A stretch of DNA of 64,000 nt from Anomaloglossus baeobatrachus (lineage: Eukaryota; Chordata; Amphibia; Anura; Aromobatidae). Where the stretch lies: assembly GCF_048569485.1 (NCBI RefSeq), contig NW_027442072.1, positions 1 to 64,000 on the forward strand, in the 5' to 3' direction. This document shows positions 13,566 through 23,117 of this stretch, in pieces; positions within the stretch are counted from its first letter, which is position 1; each line of letters starts with the position of its first letter. The notes below the pieces were generated by a model. That model searched no databases and was not told the origin of the DNA. It saw only the letters and a list, made by a program, of their open reading frames with translations. Made by a program: the position numbers and the translations under genes.

Positions 13566-14415
13566 AATTTCTGTTACAATCCCTAGAGGTCATTGTTATT
13601 CTTTTGAATTGCTGAGTTTCCCTTTAAGCTAAAGGTATTCTGGGTAAGGAATGCCTCCCTGAGCTGAGAAGAAGCCTGCAGCCATTTTTTCTTTGGATTT
13701 GTCAGGAAAGGACATGCCGACTTACCTCTCTGTACATTCACCCCTGCCTAGTGTAATCCGGTGAGCAAAGCAAATTACATGTGTTAGTGATAGAATCCTA
13801 GATGGAAGAGTGTAGTAAATGCATTGTACATTGTACTTCTACACCTTTAGTGTCATCCCTGTCTTGTTTGTCTAGATAAGATTTCTATGTATTGCAGATG
13901 CAGTGACCTTTCACCTACATTCTCGTAAGAACTGCATCTCATATACTGTTATGCTATGTTAACTCTGTATTAACACTGTACTGACTGTAATCATTTTTTT
14001 GTTATAGTTTTTACCCGTATAAAACAGTATCTTGGATATACCGTATTCTGTCTTCAACTGCATCTTGGATATTCCTATATTCACTGTATATTCCATGTAT
14101 ACTGCAATCAAGTTCACGTTACCAGCTAATAAATCAAGGCTATTGAACTTCACAGTCTGTTTATTTGAAATGTGAACTAGGGTTTAGCTGTATGCTAGAG
14201 ATTCACAGCATTACGTAAAAGAAGGCAGAACACATGCTCTAATGTCCTGATTTAAAAAAAAAAAAAAATATTTTTTTTTAACCATCAAATATTGATTTTG
14301 TACAATCCATGTGTGAAGTTACATACAAGTGACATGAACAAGAAAAATACTTATTGTAACCAAAAATATTCACAATTTTATATATAAAATACATTTATTT
14401 ATTGTACAGTCATTC
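13566..14415. other. No gene recognised (850 bp)
   Basis: AT-rich sequence. An AATAAA lies near 14,128, a short oligo-A/oligo-T tract sits at about 14,254-14,280, and several TGTATA-rich stretches occur. A long terminal repeat is conceivable from about 13,612 to 14,150, but I find no convincing paired ends. Confidence 0.4.
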
Positions 14416-14750
14416 TGCAACTTTATTAGAAATTTATTCTTGCACTTTTTCCTTTTCTCTAGATCCCCCTTTTCTCTTATAGAAGGCCTGTGGATCTTCT
14501 CTGTGAAGCATCCGGCAATCATGTTCACGTTTCATTTACTTTGGTATCGTCGTTCCATCTCCTTGATATTCCGATGAAAACCTTCTTGTTCTTCCCACCA
14601 GCACCAAGGTTTTCAGACAAGTAGTCCAAATAGGAATGTAAAAAATGTAACTTCAAATTCATTAGACAACCCAAGGCTTTGAAACGTTTCAGCATGTTCT
14701 CCACGATGGACTTAAATTTTGATTCTTTGTTGTTACCTAGAAACGTACAA
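14416..14750 (-). pseudogene. Fragment (C-terminal part) of the unnamed protein family
   Basis: Minus-strand readings contain KFKSIVENMLKRFKALGC, LKLHFLHSYLDYLSENLG and, in another frame further on, LHREDPQAFYKRKGDLEKRK. All are hallmarks, from memory, of the C-terminal half of the family seen at 203 and 13,376. Orientation is opposite to 12,246-13,565, so the locus has been rearranged. No intact copy is present in the window. Confidence 0.6.
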
Positions 14751-14949
14751 GACAGACACAGGAAAGGACATGATAACAGGTGTAGGGACCAACAAGGTGA
14801 GACAAGGGGTATCAGGATAGGGTCAAGTAGGTATGAATGTAGTAATGGGGCAGGCATAGAGAATTGTATGTGAATGTGAATTACAATAAATCACTAAGGA
14901 AAGGAATATGTGAGTGTGTGCCTAATGTAAACTAATATTGTACTGGCAA

Positions 14950-15296
14950 AATTATAGATGGAAAGGGAGAAGGGGAGGGGGGAAAGAGGAGGCTGTAATT
15001 GACTACAAGGGTATGAGTTATGAGTGATCATAGGGATAGTGTTACATAAGTGGAAATACCTATGGAGGACCGGATGTGTAAGCGCATACCTTATACAAAC
15101 CTATAGAGTGCTGATGGGTGAGAGTGTGATGTTAGATATAAGACATCCTATAGTGAATAGTGAGCCGTAATCAAGTGCAACAGGGATATTTCACGTGACT
15201 ATGGGAACCTGGAAGGTAAAGAAAGGGGAGAAAAAACTGTTAGACAAGGTAATCAGACATAATGTAACCAGTTGATCAGACATGATCACCTGGTTT
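14950..15296 (-). repeat. PLE 3'-flank copy, inverted relative to 22,765-23,113
   Basis: This stretch is the reverse complement of 22,765-23,113, which follows a Penelope-like endonuclease fragment. Matching landmarks are 'ccggatgtgtaagcgcat', 'gtgatgttagatataag' and 'aaccagttgatcagacatg'. It is therefore the 3' part of a PLE, on the minus strand, without its coding region. Confidence 0.75.
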
Positions 15297-15895
15297 GAGA
15301 CCCCCTGCCTTACACTATATAGATATCATGTTCATTCCCCATCTATCTTGCTCAGGAGAGCATCTCCCTCCCCCGGCACCAAGAGCAGCTCATACTGAAT
15401 TGTTACATTGACTAGTAACACTGCACACAGAAATGCACCTTAATATTCCACTGTTAACCCTTTCCTCCCAGCAGTAACACACAACTCCTCACCTTGATAT
15501 CATGGTGATTTATGGTCAGAATGACTTCAATGCGATCAGTGATTTCTATTCTAGCTCTGCTCACATAGATTTTATATCCACACTCAACTATAGGCCGTTC
15601 TTCATATTTTGGGGGCTTTTAGTCAGATATACTAGTTTGTGCCTGTATAGTATTGGTGTAGATGGGAGTGTAGGGCATGGGTTACATGGCACTGTGGTGG
15701 AATACTGATGGGAGGTATTGGTGCTGTGTTTGATGCTTCTACTGGGTATTTTCCTACAAATACTGGAACAGCTCACTGCTTAGAATGATCCTTCCCAGCT
15801 CTATAATATATTATATATACCCCACAATGCAGGCTCACACACACATTTGTCTCAAGTGTGTTGTAGGGACACAGATACAGTCTTGGTCATGTGAC
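15297..15895. other. No gene recognised (600 bp)
   Basis: Moderately AT-rich with short TATATA runs. Small open frames (60-70 codons) exist on both strands but have no recognisable features. The inverted-repeat arm begins immediately after it. Confidence 0.4.
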
Positions 15896-16473
15896 TAAAG
15901 GCTACTTTACACACTGCGATATCGGTCCCGATATCGCTAGTGTGGGTACCCGCCCCCATCTGTTGCGCGACACGGGCAAATCGCTGCCCATGCCGCACAA
16001 CACCGACCAGACCCGTCACACATACTTACCTGCCCGGCGACGTCGCTGTGTCCGGCGAACCGCCTCCTTTCTAAGGGGGCGGTCCGTGCGGCGTCACAGC
16101 GACGTCACTGAGCGACCGCCCAATAGCAGCGGAGGGGCGGAGATGAGTGGCCGGAACATCCCGCCCACCTCCTTCCTTCCTCATAGCGGCTGGGAGGCAG
16201 GTAAGGAGAGGTTCCTCGTTTCTGCGGTGTCACACGGAGCGATGTGTGCTACCGCAGGAGCGACGAACTACATCGTTACTGCTGCAGTAACGATAATCGA
16301 GAATGGAGACCCATGTCACCGATGAGCGATTTTGCACGTTTTTGCAACGATGCAAAATCGCTCATCGGTATCACACGCAGCAACATCGCTAATGCGGCCG
16401 GATGTGCGTCACAAATTCCGTGACCCCAACGACTCCGCATTAGCGATGTCGCAGCGTGTAAAGCCCCCTTTAG
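15896..16473. mobile_element. MITE, copy 1 (~578 bp)
   Basis: A non-autonomous DNA element with inverted ends: TAAAGG-ctac-TTTACACA at the left and TGTAAAGCCCCCTTTA at the right. The inner sequence is CpG-rich and self-complementary in places, for example 'ccgatgagcgattttgca' against 'tgcaaaatcgctcatcgg' around 16,318-16,368. Two more copies lie at 55,138-55,714 (inverted) and 58,276-58,853. The 117-154-codon open frames inside are by-products of a CpG-rich sequence with few stops. The superfamily is not certain; a TWA/TAA-type target would suit Harbinger. Confidence 0.8.
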
Positions 16474-17875
16474 TGGGAGTGGTGTACAGGGTCTTAGCAG
16501 TAAAGAGTATTCCATATTTCTGCCAGATACCCACAGAGATATTGAAATCTGAAAAAAGAGACTTCTGCTCATTGAAGGTAAGAACTGCTCACATAGCGTT
16601 CAACTCCACAGCAAACGAGTGCTCTAGCACTGGCATCTCAGCAGGGATATTCCCCTACTACACATGTGTGTCTAGGTCACTGTGACAGTTTACAGGACAT
16701 AACTCAGGGCACCTAGACAGAAGGCAGAGGGACTACTTTCTATTTCTGGTGTAGAGCTTAGTACAATATATATATATTTATACTATTACATGGGACACAT
16801 GTACCTTGTATTACCATTATTCGCTGTATATGAACCCCTTTTCTCCGGGCATTATTTGTCTATAGCATTTTTCACGAACCTGAGGCAACTGAGAACCCTT
16901 CAGTGAAGGAATTCCACTAACCCTCACAATACCTACCAGGGGCCTCCCTGCAGTAACTCAGGTAGTTGTACCCATTCTCTTTCCGCATTCTATGTGTTCT
17001 TCTTCTTTCTTCTTTTTTTTCTTTTTTCTTCTTTTTATTTCTATCATGTAGTTCAGGGGTTTATAGATATATGTCCTGCATCTCATATTTCCTTTAGTGG
17101 TGCTTCTTACCCATTCTCATATCATTTACCCTAGTATTTCATGATCCTGAGGCGACTGAGAACCCTTTAATAAAGGAATCCTTTTTCACCTGAATTGTCA
17201 AGTGATACTTACCAGTGACTATCACGTAATGTTACAGGTAGTTCCATTTTCTTCCTCTTCTTTCTCTCCTTTCTTCTTTGTCACACGGTCCATTGTGTTA
17301 TAGCCCACGTGTCATGATAACACTTGTACCATCTTTTCATTTAGATTCCACCTACAATTATTTACCGATTCCAGTTCTGGAATAGGCTTTCATCATCTAC
17401 TCACTAGAATTCTCAAGTTCATAAGGTACTGAGACATATACATGTTCACACCATTATAAAGAACAAAGTATAAACATTGAGGTTTTTCTCACACCCATGT
17501 TCCTGTGTTCTTTGATATGATATGTGTTCATTTCCTTCACTATATAGGATTGCAAGTTTTCCATTTGTACCTTAATGGCAATGACGCTATACAATTGAAC
17601 ACATATCATCCTGTTATCCATATAGGTGTGTATTTACCTGCTTGACTATTTTTGGTTGTTTGATCCAGAATGTTTCTCCAGATAGGTCATGTGGAAATTT
17701 TCTTTCCTCAGTACAAATGTTTTCACTATGGCTTTGGAAAAATTTTTTGTATGTGCATCATGGTCATTTGACCCATTGTACTCTCAAGTAGCAATATATT
17801 GTACTGTTATGTTGTACTATGTACTAATTACGTGTTTATATGGTTTTGTAACCCTTTATGATCTTAGATAACTTT
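16474..17875. repeat. PLE-like untranslated sequence shared by three copies
   Basis: No gene. The stretch to about 17,315 is repeated at 54,323-55,137 (inverted) and 58,854-59,696. Inside it a diverged tandem pair about 270 bases apart can be seen: 'cctgaggcaactgagaaccc' near 16,880 and 'cctgaggcgactgagaaccc' near 17,150. A pyrimidine tract lies at about 17,000-17,040. The block leads into the hammerhead-like motif at 17,876. Confidence 0.6.
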
Positions 17876-17916
17876 ATCCTTGATAAAGACCTAAAAACAA
17901 GCTCGAAACGTTGGAT
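17876..17916 (+). ncRNA. Hammerhead-like motif of a Penelope-like element (left arm)
   Basis: Order of parts: ATCC, TTGATAA, stem II strand GACCT, loop, partner strand, GAA, AC-GT, T, GGAT. ATCC pairs with GGAT (stem I), AC with GT (stem III), and GAA sits where the hammerhead GAA lies. Compared with the classical core CUGANGA, positions 3 and 8 read U and A, which can still form a Watson-Crick pair. There is one extra A before stem II. In this copy one base of stem II (AGCTC) is mismatched; the right-arm copy at 47,860 has the perfect AGGTC. Hammerhead motifs are known in PLE terminal repeats. Activity is unproven. Confidence 0.4.
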
Positions 17917-18310
17917 GAATTATCCTTTTGCACAAATAAAGAATTTTCAGCATTCTAAGAGTTCTTTTCTTACGTTATTGATCACTATAGTGTGCCAGAG
18001 CTATTTCTATTGAATTAACTCTTATTTTTTCTGAGCACCTGCTATATACACAGTGAGCCAGACATATTCAATTTTCATTCAGAAGGCAGAGGGAAGCCTT
18101 AGCAGCTGAGCCTATATCTTGGCTTGTGAGCATTAGAACAGGCCGGCGATTACAGGGTAACATGAAAAATGTCCAGCTTGCATTATGACTAGAACATGAC
18201 AATATCCTTTTAAGTACTAACCTATGATGCGTTCCTAAGCAGTTGATGTTATATGTTCTACATTTCATTTTCTGCATACTTTACAAGTAGTAGAATTTGC
18301 TTTGATATAG

Positions 18311-18578
18311 GCAACTGGATTTTCACAATGAAAAGGCAAAGGATAACGCCCGAAAAAGACGCCATACATTATGTCAGTGCCATCACTGACAAACCTGGAT
18401 TGACCATGAAATACATCAATCCCCTTAAAGGTGAGTTAAAACAAGTTTTAACTAAATTGCCTTAATATTGTCATGCATTAGAATGACTGTCTTAGGTAAT
18501 GATAAATATTTTCTACAGGAAGAGGAGTGTTTGCTGAAACTGAAATCGAAAAAGGGAGTTTTGTTGCAGAATATCGAG
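18311..18578 (+). pseudogene. Two SET-domain exons (KMT5A-like) with intact splice sites
   Basis: Exon a (18,311-18,430) follows an acceptor 'tttgatatag' and ends at a donor 'aaag|gtgagt'. After an 88-base intron ending 'ttctacag', exon b (18,519-18,578) ends at 'cgag|gtgagc'. Both exons are symmetrical phase 1. Exon a ends DKPGLTMKYINPLK and exon b encodes RGVFAETEIEKGSFVAEYRG, the start of a SET domain as in histone H4K20 methyltransferase KMT5A (family pattern KGRGV...GDFVVEYHG). The catalytic remainder of SET (NHS, Y motifs) is absent. Sequence after the last donor is gypsy integrase, not SET. Retained introns mean the piece was captured as DNA rather than from mRNA. The right arm has the inverted copy. 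Confidence 0.75.
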
Positions 18579-18587
18579 GTGAGCTCA

Positions 18588-18846
18588 CGTATGCACTTAC
18601 GATGGTAGACAACTACTCGAGATTTATGGTTGTGGTACAAGTCAAAGATCTAATGGCCCATACTGCAGCGAAGGTCTTCCAAGCACACTTATGCAGACCT
18701 CATGGCTACTCAGAGAGAGTCCTCACAGATCAAGGCACTGCCTTTGAAGCGGAAATCTTCAAGGACTTCTGCAGCTTTTACCGATGCAGGAAGATGCGTA
18801 CTACACCCTACCATGCTCAAACCAATGGTTATCAACCTGCTCAGGA
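18588..18846 (+). mobile_element. Ty3/gypsy integrase-core fragment (fossil)
   Basis: The reading LTMVDNYSRF...VLTDQGTAFEAEIF...TTPYHAQTNG is the core of a Ty3/gypsy integrase, with the D-x-D region and the usual PYHPQTNG-like motif. It joins directly to the SET exon donor on one side and to a minus-strand LINE/gypsy piece on the other. It is an isolated, non-functional fragment. The inverted copy is at 46,930-47,189. Confidence 0.85.
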
Positions 18847-18966
18847 CTTTACCCCATATTCCAGATGTGGCCTTACAAGTGATTTATAGAGGGGTAACAA
18901 TACGTTGGGATCATCGGATCTAATCTCCCTTTTTATACACCCTAAAATCTTGTTTGCGTTAGAATA
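18847..18966 (-). mobile_element. LINE reverse-transcriptase C-terminal fragment
   Basis: The minus-strand reading KILGCIKREI...LYKSLVRPHLEYG is the thumb-side motif typical of CR1/L2-like non-LTR elements (LYKSLVRPHLEYCVQFW in relatives). Only about 40 codons remain. It is fused in frame-like continuity to gypsy RT sequence upstream; the same LINE-gypsy neighbourhood occurs at 44,144 and 46,805. Clade not assigned. Confidence 0.65.
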
Positions 18967-19711
18967 AACAATAACATCATAAAGGTATAGCAGTACCGTT
19001 TCAAAGTTTCGGTGTCCCAAGCAGCATTCCATCAGCCTCTGGAAGGTTCCTGGCAAATTGCACAGCTCGAAGGGCATGCTTTTGAACTCGCAGAGACCCA
19101 TCGGGGTGGCAAAGGCGGTCTTCTTCCGGTCTGCCTCAGCAACGGACACTTGCCAATAGTGACTAGTGAGATCAAGGGTAGAAAAATAATTTGCAGTTGT
19201 CAATGCAGCTAGCTATTCCTCAATACAGGGGAGTGGTGCTGTCCTTCTTCTTTAACAGGACCAACGGAGCTGCCCAGAGGCTACAACTGTCACGGATAAC
19301 CCCAGCCTCCTTCATGTTGCTCAACATGTCCTTGGTACACTGGTAATGTGCAGGTAGATTTGGCTTATATCTCTCTTTGATGGGTGGGTGTGCACTTGTG
19401 GGGATGTAGTGTTTGACCCCTTTTATTTTTCAAAAGTCTAGCGGATGTTTGCTGAAGACTTGCTCGTATTCTTGCACTAGCCTGTAGACCCCCTTCTTGT
19501 GATGTGAAGGTGTGGAGTCAGTGCCTACGTGTAATTCCTTACACCACTCCTCTGGCTGACTTGGTGAGCTGTCACTGAATGGGTGGGCTGAAGCAATGGT
19601 GGATGCTGCTGTTTGGATAGCATGTGTATCTACTGAGAACAGCTTATCAATGGTGGCAAATCGGAGCAGCTTAATCTTTTGCTCTCCGCAGTTCAACACT
19701 CTCATGGGCAC
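18967..19711 (-). mobile_element. Ty3/gypsy pol fragment, protease-RT linker and RT (fossil)
   Basis: Read on the minus strand, the order is a linker with EEWCKELHVG and VQEYEQVFSKHPLDF, then an RT N-terminal part (HYQCTKDMLSNMKEAGVI, WAAPLVLLKK) and YFSTLDLTSHYWQV...MPFELCN, a standard Ty3/gypsy reverse transcriptase. It is broken in several places and has no LTRs of its own. Related pieces are at 43,717-44,143 and 46,065-46,804. Confidence 0.88.
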
Positions 19712-20594
19712 TCTTCCCTTCCATATTAATGAATAAAACTATGATGTAAATAGCATATAGATACCCCACAAATGCAGATAAAAGTAGGTTATGGGAAAAG
19801 GGGGAAGAGAGAAACAGGAAAATAGTGGAATAAAGTATAACTTCCAGGTGGGAGAGGAAATGGCAGCACAGCCAATGGAGGTGAAGCAAGGGGAGCCTGC
19901 AACTAAAGAGTTGAGAGCGTTATCACATGGTGACTGAGCCTGATTGTAACGGGAGCATAGAGGTGCCGATCCTGTCTTACCTGCGTTGGTGTAGAAGTGG
20001 GTGTCCTGTGGTGGAGTCAGCTATGTGCAGTGGTGGCCGTGGGTTCTTTTATGTGCGACCGTAGTAATAGCTGTGCCCACTTCCTGTATGGGAGTGGAAT
20101 GCAGTGAGGCTAATGGAACGCACGCCTGCGCATTTGTGTTTAACGTCGCGCATGTGCAGAACGGAGAAAAGGCTGCGCTCACTTCCTAATGAAAGGGAGT
20201 GAGACGCAGCTGGGAAGGGAAGGGAAAAGATTAGGGTTTGGGGATGATGAAAGGGCTTTCTACGGGCAAGGATGGCAAAGGGTGGCAGTGACGGAAAGTC
20301 AGGCAGATGGTCCTGTCCTGTCCTGTCCGTCCGTCTTTTTGTATCATGAATTGGAAAGACTGCAAGGGGGAGGGGAGGTGCTTGTGCCCAAAAGGAGGAG
20401 TTATTCAGATTCATTGCAGTGGGCGGCGGCTGCAAAAAGTACCATTCTCCTTGTTTTTGCTCTGCAAAACAGCCTTTTCAAGGGTTTGGCTTGGGTGACA
20501 AAATGTCTTCTGTAGGCGTGGGTTTGTCTCCCTCTCCCTAAGATGTGTCCGGTATAGGCCAGGGTGCCACTCAAGGCCGTAATTAATTCGGGTT
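19712..20594. other. U2 upstream region; possible short spliced exon on the minus strand
   Basis: No protein gene recognised. On the minus strand (best read in the right arm) a 'cataaaaga' TATA-like box is followed by a possible donor CAG|gtaagac and, 84 bases on, an acceptor 'tagttgcag'. The U2 sequence starts at 20,595 on the plus strand, so this may be a divergent promoter region. I see no clear snRNA octamer (ATGCAAAT). The 128-codon frame opposite is judged a shadow. Confidence 0.3.
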
Positions 20595-20968
20595 ATAGCT
20601 TCTCAGCCTTTTGGCTAAGATCAAGTGTAGTTTCGGAGGACGCTACCTTGGTCGGTACTGGAAGGTGCCTGGGATTGCACGTCTGCCGGCCTTGAGGGAG
20701 TGTGTGCGCCTTCTGGTGACACATAGCCCTCTTGTGCCTGGACGGTTCCCAGGCAACGGGAGGCGATCACCTTTGTTATTTTGAAGTCCTACTGATAAAC
20801 AGAAAAAAAAAAAATTAAATCTGTTCTTATCAGTTTAATATCTGATACGTCCCCTCTCTAGGGACCATATATTAAATGGATTTTTAGAACAAGGAGATGG
20901 AAAAAATCTTGCTCTGTCCACTCCACGCATTGACCTGGTATTGCAGTACCTCCAGGACCGGTGCACCC
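20595..20968 (+). pseudogene. U2 snRNA pseudogene with a 187-bp insertion
   Basis: The 5' part 'agccttttggctaagatcaa' matches U2 nucleotides 11-31. After 'gtgtagt' (20,631) there are 187 foreign bases to 20,818, then 'atctgttcttatcagttt' resumes. Stem-loop IIa, the Sm site (GGATTTTTAGA), and the 3' stem-loops ending 'ccggtgcaccc' follow in order. The insertion splits GUAGUA, the stretch of U2 that pairs with the intron branch site, so the RNA cannot work in splicing. The tail of the insertion ('ctgataaacaga') is complementary to U2 sequence just after it. The inverted copy at 44,808-45,182 has the same insertion. Confidence 0.93.
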
Positions 20969-21265
20969 CTTCTTAACCGAGTTTCCAAAAGCAGAACTCA
21001 ATTCACCTGATTCAAATGAGCCTCATTAGTGAATTGAAAGAAAGCAAAAACTTTATATGCACCTCAATTTGGCCAATTCACTTTTCACACTTTCACCCTT
21101 TTTTTTTATCTTTCACACCTTTTACTTGCTTTATTGATGCAAAAGCTGTGCCAAATAGCAAACTCATCTCCACTCAACTTGACCAACTCTGCTATGTCCC
21201 GTGCAGTATCTTATTCTCAGTCTTATCTAGATCATTTGCAATTGAATAGAATAGATCCCTTTTGG
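20969..21265 (+). other. U2 3' flank, end of left arm
   Basis: Sequence downstream of U2, kept in both arms. Nothing coding. It contains a T-run near 21,101-21,110. The arm ends at about 21,265 ('ccctttt'). Confidence 0.5.
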
Positions 21266-21934
21266 ACACATTGGATTTAGCTGCTGCAGTGACTGCAGGT
21301 GTTAGAAGATGCAGACTTGGCATCAGGTGCTGTCTATCAGATTCCACTCCAATTAAAGCTTCCATTGTTTTTCGGTGTTTTCTTTGAGCAATGATGATGT
21401 CTTTAGTGATCTGTTGGCTCCCTCTCCTGGAGGAAGAGTTTTCTTGCTCTTGGACTTTCAAAAAGAGAGGTCATGATAGACATTTAGCTTCTGAGCCCAA
21501 TTGGGGACAGTCATGGGTGATGAATGTTTTGCAACCTGCTGCGAAGCCTGATACCGCAATATAAGGAACGTCAAATACTAAGAATGGGCGGCCTATGAAA
21601 GAATTAGTACTTTCATTAAGCATACTTAAACGGCTAATTGGGAATAGACAAACTGTAAAAAGCCCTCTGAGAAAGCCCCTCTCTATCCTTTGTCAGTAAG
21701 CTTTTCTGTAGTCTGCCTGTTGATGTATTTTCCGTTTGAACAGTGCACAACATGAAGTGACGGAACACTGGCTTGTCACAATGTCCCCCGCTGACATCAC
21801 AATAGCGCTGCTGCCTAGAAAGCCAGCTGCGCAGCAGAAGTTGCTCTTTGGGTGGGATGGTGGGCTAATGTATCTATTCCTGCTTGGTGAGAGTTTGACA
21901 TGATCTAGAGCAACGAGTTCCAGCGGCTAGCGGT
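21266..21934. other. No gene recognised (670 bp)
   Basis: Non-repetitive within the window. It contains the palindrome CTGCAGTGACTGCAG near 21,283. It could be more of the U2 spacer. The 89-codon minus-strand frame crossing the arm boundary has no recognisable feature. Confidence 0.35.
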
Positions 21935-22078
21935 TGATTATTGGCTGTAATGGGGCTTTCTGGCTGGTGCTAGCCTTTCTTCTTAGCACACAGGAACCAC
22001 AATCCCTACACCATGCTTCGATGGATTCTCTCATCCCAGCCCAGTAAAACTACATATTTCACACAGTTATAGGCAGCC
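21935..22078. repeat. 144-bp direct repeat, left copy
   Basis: Repeated in the same orientation at 44,369-44,512 with few differences ('ggctttctggctggtg', 'caggaaccacaatcccta'). The right copy directly abuts the right arm, so the two copies mark both ends of the loop between the arms. Confidence 0.85.
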
Positions 22079-22079
22079 C

Positions 22080-22150
22080 ATGGGCATTCACCTGGATTAA
22101 AACCCATAACAGCTCATAGACCAAACAATCAATCTACCACTGGACCAAAG
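22080..22150 (-). other. tRNA-like sequence (possible SINE head or tRNA pseudogene)
   Basis: On the minus strand TGGTCCAGTGG fits the A-box pattern TRGYNNARNNG, and GGTTTTAATCC, 34 bases further on, resembles the B box GGTTCRANYCC with one mismatch in the invariant part. I could not fold a convincing acceptor stem. Likely a decayed tRNA-derived repeat. Confidence 0.3.
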
Positions 22151-22317
22151 ACAGGAAGCTAAATCCACTGCCTGCGGTAACTAACTTAATCCTATAGGCT
22201 ACTCACACAACAAACCCAAGAGAAAGGAAAAAAACATGGCTTCGATTATCCATCCAATGAAAACGCATAACCATTGTGAGCCATTGGACAATGCAATTGC
22301 ACACATGGTGACATGGT

Positions 22318-22410
22318 GCACGGCCCAATGAATCAAGTCTGTACTTCATATTCACGGTTTAAGCCCTTGGGTTTTAATGTGTCCAGAGTACATATCCAGA
22401 AAGATTCCCT
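22318..22410 (-). mobile_element. Inverted PLE endonuclease end fragment
   Basis: Reverse complement of 22,575-22,672 ('ggaatctttctggatatata' and 'cccaagggcttaaacc' reappear inverted). It forms one side of a fold-back with the PLE fragment that follows, with about 165 bases between them. Confidence 0.8.
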
Positions 22411-23113
22411 TTTTTTGTGCTAAGCACAAGTCAACAATACATTGTAAGCAGATTCTATTACCAGTCCCACACCATTTTGTGACGCATAATCACACAGTGG
22501 CCCAATTAAGATTCCAAGTCATCGAACATGTCCCAGCCATACGCAGAGGAGGCAATAGAATTAGGAAGCTCAAAGAAAGGGAATCTTTCTGGATATATAC
22601 TCTGGGCACGTTGGAACCCAAGGGCTTAAACCATGAATATGAAGAACCGACTTGATTCATTGGGCCGTGCACATTTTTTCTAACGCCCGGTTCTTTTTCG
22701 TGTTCACACTATATATGGTTCCACTATGTATGGAGTTCCATTCTTCCTTGTTTTTTATTTGTCATGTTTGTCATGTCTGATCAACTGGTTACATTATGTC
22801 TGATTACCTTGTCTAACAGTTTTTTCTCCCCTTTCTTTACCTTCCATGTTCCCATAGTCACGTGAAATATCCCTGTTGCACTTGATTACGGCTCACTATT
22901 CACTATAGGATGTCTTATATCTAACATCACACTCTCACCCATCAGCACTCTATAGGTTTGTATAAGGTATGCGCTTACACATCCGGTCCTCCATAGGTAT
23001 TTCCACTTATGTAACACTATCCCTATGATCACTCATAACTCATACCCTTGTAGTCAATTACATCCTCCTCTCTCCCCCCCTCCCCTTCTCCCTTTCCATC
23101 TATAATTTTGCCA
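22411..23113 (+). mobile_element. Penelope-like element, 3' end of endonuclease ORF and 3' flank
   Basis: The plus-strand reading PVPHHFVTHNHTVAQLRFQVI then RRGGNRIRKLKERESFWIYTL and LEPKGLN is the C-terminal part of a PLE GIY-YIG endonuclease: the family pattern is RGGD..KL..RE.FWI..L.T..P.GLN, with E the conserved acid. The GIY-YIG start is missing. The stop is at about 22,655. The non-coding 3' flank runs to 23,113, where it is cut by the 138-bp array. An inverted copy of this flank is at 14,950-15,296. Confidence 0.8.
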
Positions 23114-23117
23114 TATA

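Larger units (their letters stand above)
15896..21265. repeat. Left arm of the large inverted repeat (~5.37 kb)
   Basis: The whole stretch reappears in reverse complement at 44,511-48,485 plus 54,323-55,714. Once the 5.84-kb insertion in the right arm is set aside, the two arms have the same length to within a few bases. Spot comparison shows roughly one difference per 100-200 bases. In order it carries a MITE, PLE-like untranslated sequence, a hammerhead-like motif, two SET-domain exons, gypsy and LINE fragments and a U2 pseudogene. The outer boundary coincides exactly with the MITE end. Confidence 0.92.

Noticed and set aside
13612-14150. Possible second LTR with an AATAAA
   Set aside because: No convincing TG...CA ends or target duplication could be paired.
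15891-16685. Open frames of 144 and 117 codons (also at 58,241 and 58,712)
   Set aside because: They lie within and beside a CpG-rich MITE with inverted ends. Frames on both strands are equally open and have no recognisable domain.
20632-20818. The U2 insertion has the same length (187) as the satellite monomer
   Set aside because: The sequences are unrelated, so the equal length is treated as coincidence.
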